A DNA stretch of 13,893 bases from a bacterium (GTDB lineage Bacteria > Ratteibacteria > UBA8468), in assembly GCA_030672255.1 (NCBI GenBank), contig DAOVGU010000239.1, positions 1 through 13,893 of the forward strand. The letters are read 5' to 3'. A model generated the notes under the pieces. The model saw only the letters and a program-made list of their open reading frames with translations. It was not told the DNA's origin and ran no database searches. Shown piece by piece: positions 12,410 to 13,893 of this stretch (the first letter of the stretch is position 1; each line of letters begins with the position of its first letter). The position numbers and the translations under genes were made by a program.

Positions 12410-12495
12410 GTTTTTTATCACCTCCTCGTTCAAATCTACTCAACATTCAATCATAATAGGTAAGTTTTTTTTGATTCTTTGTTTATATAATAATG

Positions 12496-12513
12496 AAGCA
12501 AAAACTGTGCCAA
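12496..12513 (-). promoter_or_regulatory. Sigma-54 (-24/-12) promoter of the propeller-lnt operon
   Basis: The minus strand reads TTGGCACAGTTTTTGCTT, matching the sigma-54 consensus TGGCACG-N4-TTGCW at all but one position. GG (12511-12510) and GC (12499-12498) are separated by exactly ten bases. Transcription should start near 12486, giving a leader of about 410 bases that includes the MITE. The rest of the 642-bp interval 12076-12717 holds the two enhancer-like palindromes and no convincing gene. No sigma-70 promoter stands out there. Confidence 0.82.
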
Positions 12514-12600
12514 GTTTTAAATAAAGGTCTGAACTTATTGTATAGCAAGGGATTCAGGAATTTTTTGGGTTAGATAAGGTGAAAGGAAGAATCAGGAGGA

Positions 12601-12621
12601 AGTGTCAATTTATTTGACACT
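12601..12621. promoter_or_regulatory. Enhancer-like palindrome 1
   Basis: Eight-base arms AGTGTCAA / TTGACACT flank TTTAT. It is centred about 107 bp upstream of the sigma-54 promoter. It shares 15 of 21 bases, plus the flanks AGGA.. and GGTT, with the copy at 12681-12701. Probable binding site for the Fis-type helix-turn-helix of the adjacent activator. Confidence 0.7.
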
Positions 12622-12680
12622 GGTTTGGGTTAATTTAGTTTAAGTTGTTATTCTACAAGGAGTTAGGTGAGATAGGAAGG

Positions 12681-12701
12681 AGTGTCCACTATATTGACAC
12701 A
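12681..12701. promoter_or_regulatory. Enhancer-like palindrome 2
   Basis: AGTGTCCA / TTGACACA arms with a five-base centre, in the same orientation as the first copy and 80 bp from it. It starts 16 bp beyond the stop codon of the activator gene and is about 187 bp from the promoter. Confidence 0.68.
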
Positions 12702-12717
12702 GGTTACAGATATGAAA

Positions 12718-13893
12718 TTATTTTAGATGTTTCATCTTTCGATAAAGCCCCTGGCGGGAGATTCCAAGTATCTTTGCCGCCTTTACCCTGTTACCATTCA
12801 CACTCTCCAGGACCTCTTTGATTAATTTATCCTCAAGTCCCTTTAAGGTGGGAAAATCCTCAATTATTGAAGGAGAATGCATAGTTAACAAATTGCGCGG
12901 CAGATTAAATGCTCTTATATAGTTGGCATCTTCCAGAACCAAGGCTCTCCTTATTACGCTTTCCAGCTCTCTAACATTCCCCGGCCAGTTGTATTGATAG
13001 AGAATATCCATAGCTTCGGGAGTAACAGATCTGACCGTTTTCTTCAAACTCTGTCGGTAATAATTCAGGAAGTGGGCAACAAGTGAGGGAACATCTTCCT
13101 TCCTATCCCTCAATGGCGGGATAGATATCTGCATTGTGCACAAACGATAGTAAAAATCTCTTCTTATTGCTCCAGAAGATAAGGCGGTCGCGATATCCCT
13201 GTTAGTGGCAGAGATAATACGGGCATTTACCTTTTGTTTCTGAGAACTGCCAACGGGTCTGATTTCCCTCTGTTCCAGTGCGCGCAGGAGCTTGGCCTGT
13301 ACGTTTGGAGGTATTTCTATTACCTCGTCCAAAAACAATGTTCCCTCATTGGCGGCTACAAATAGACCCTCGTGGTCACGATGAGCACCGGTGAATGCCC
13401 CCTTTACATGGCCAAAAAGTTCACTTTCTAAGAGGTCTCTTGATATTGAAGCACAGTTTACAGAGACAAACGGTTTCTCGGCACGAGAACTTCTGTTATG
13501 TAATGTATGCGCCACCAATTCCTTTCCGGTTCCACTCTCTCCGCAGATAAGGACGGTTATATCACTGTCTGCACAGATATTTATCTGCTGGCGGATATTA
13601 GTCATCTGAATGCTACTTCCAATGAGTTCATATGAACTCAATCCAAACTTTAAATCTTCAATCTTTACAAGATAATGGATAAACCTACTCCAATTATTAC
13701 TCTTGTTGAGAAATACAATACGAGCATTGCTGTATTCCTCATCTTTGTGGGGAACAATTTGGATTACCTCTCCTTGCGCAAATGGATAAGAACCACCGAT
13801 CTGAATAAGGGGCTTTAAGTTCAATCTATTACCTTTCACAAGTTCATCCAACTTGAAGCGGGAAAGTAACATACCCCCCTCGCTTATGTCAAT
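12718..13893 (-). CDS. PilZ-type sigma-54-dependent transcriptional activator (partial, 5' end beyond window)
   Basis: The frame is open to the right edge. The first visible residues IDISEGG, then MLL, match the (D/N)xSxxG motif of c-di-GMP-binding PilZ domains, and the next ~65 residues (GNRLNLKPLI ... GEVIQIV ... ARIVFLN) fit the PilZ beta-barrel. The ATG at 13872 is therefore probably internal. Counting from it: AAA+ domain with Walker A GESGTGKE (111-118), the sigma-54-contacting loop GAFTGA (158-163), Walker B TLFLDE (178-183), arginines RRDFYYRL (237-244), sensor II WPGNVREL (296-303), and a C-terminal Fis-type helix-turn-helix (about 352-380, KAAKILGISRQGLYRKM). The usual LDEIGE is LDEVIE here. 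It is expected to bind the palindromes just downstream and drive sigma-54 transcription of the propeller operon. The RxxxR half of PilZ is outside the window, so the PilZ call is partial. Confidence 0.85.
   Translation of the reverse strand: MDISEGGMLLSRFKLDELVKGNRLNLKPLIQIGGSYPFAQGEVIQIVPHKDEEYSNARIVFLNKSNNWSRFIHYLVKIEDLKFGLSSYELIGSSIQMTNIRQQINICADSDITVLICGESGTGKELVAHTLHNRSSRAEKPFVSVNCASISRDLLESELFGHVKGAFTGAHRDHEGLFVAANEGTLFLDEVIEIPPNVQAKLLRALEQREIRPVGSSQKQKVNARIISATNRDIATALSSGAIRRDFYYRLCTMQISIPPLRDRKEDVPSLVAHFLNYYRQSLKKTVRSVTPEAMDILYQYNWPGNVRELESVIRRALVLEDANYIRAFNLPRNLLTMHSPSIIEDFPTLKGLEDKLIKEVLESVNGNRVKAAKILGISRQGLYRKMKHLK

Noticed and set aside
8391..12470. AATAGGTAAGTTTT shared by 8391-8404 (minus) and 12456-12470 (plus)
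   Set aside because: A 14-base AT-rich match between two places is expected about once by chance in a window this long.

Overview
The window looks like chromosomal DNA of an uncultured, AT-leaning bacterium, most likely a candidate-phylum lineage related to the PVC group (Omnitrophota is my best guess). This is inference. It rests on a PilO-like protein resembling the Amuc_1100 family, on a sigma-54 gene and PilZ/sigma-54 regulator, and on many short palindromic repeats sitting between and inside genes, as is common in such genomes. No marker here settles the phylum.

Layout. Positions 1-4079 (minus strand) hold a type IV pilus assembly operon: tRNA-fMet, pilM, a 354-bp gene-free insert with a long inverted repeat, pilN, an Amuc_1100-like pilO, a small membrane protein, and a PilP-like gene that runs off the left edge. 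The operon starts from a consensus sigma-70 promoter overlapping the zapA stop codon. Positions 4231-6689 (minus) hold zapA and pheT, expressed from their own promoter and without pheS. PheT lacks the usual OB-fold tRNA-binding insertion and carries four in-frame palindromic inserts. Positions 6860-8272 (plus) hold rpoN (sigma-54) with its own promoter and almost no leader. A bidirectional terminator at 8297-8330 separates it from the next unit.

Positions 8487-12514 (minus) form an apparent sigma-54 operon: a secreted seven-repeat FG-GAP/VCBS beta-propeller protein, an apolipoprotein N-acyltransferase homologue (Lnt), and a membrane-anchored coiled-coil protein of unknown function. Upstream lie a near-consensus -24/-12 promoter, two matching 21-bp palindromes placed like enhancer sites, and then the 3' end of an AAA+ sigma-54 activator (12718-13893). 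The visible N-terminal part of this activator looks like the end of a PilZ domain, which suggests c-di-GMP control. A 125-bp MITE with terminal inverted repeats and a perfect 8-bp target duplication sits in the leader between the promoter and the propeller gene.

The strongest points are the self-contained PilZ activator / sigma-54 promoter / propeller-Lnt operon, the initiator tRNA with C33 instead of U33, and the palindromic elements tolerated inside essential genes (pheT, rpoN).
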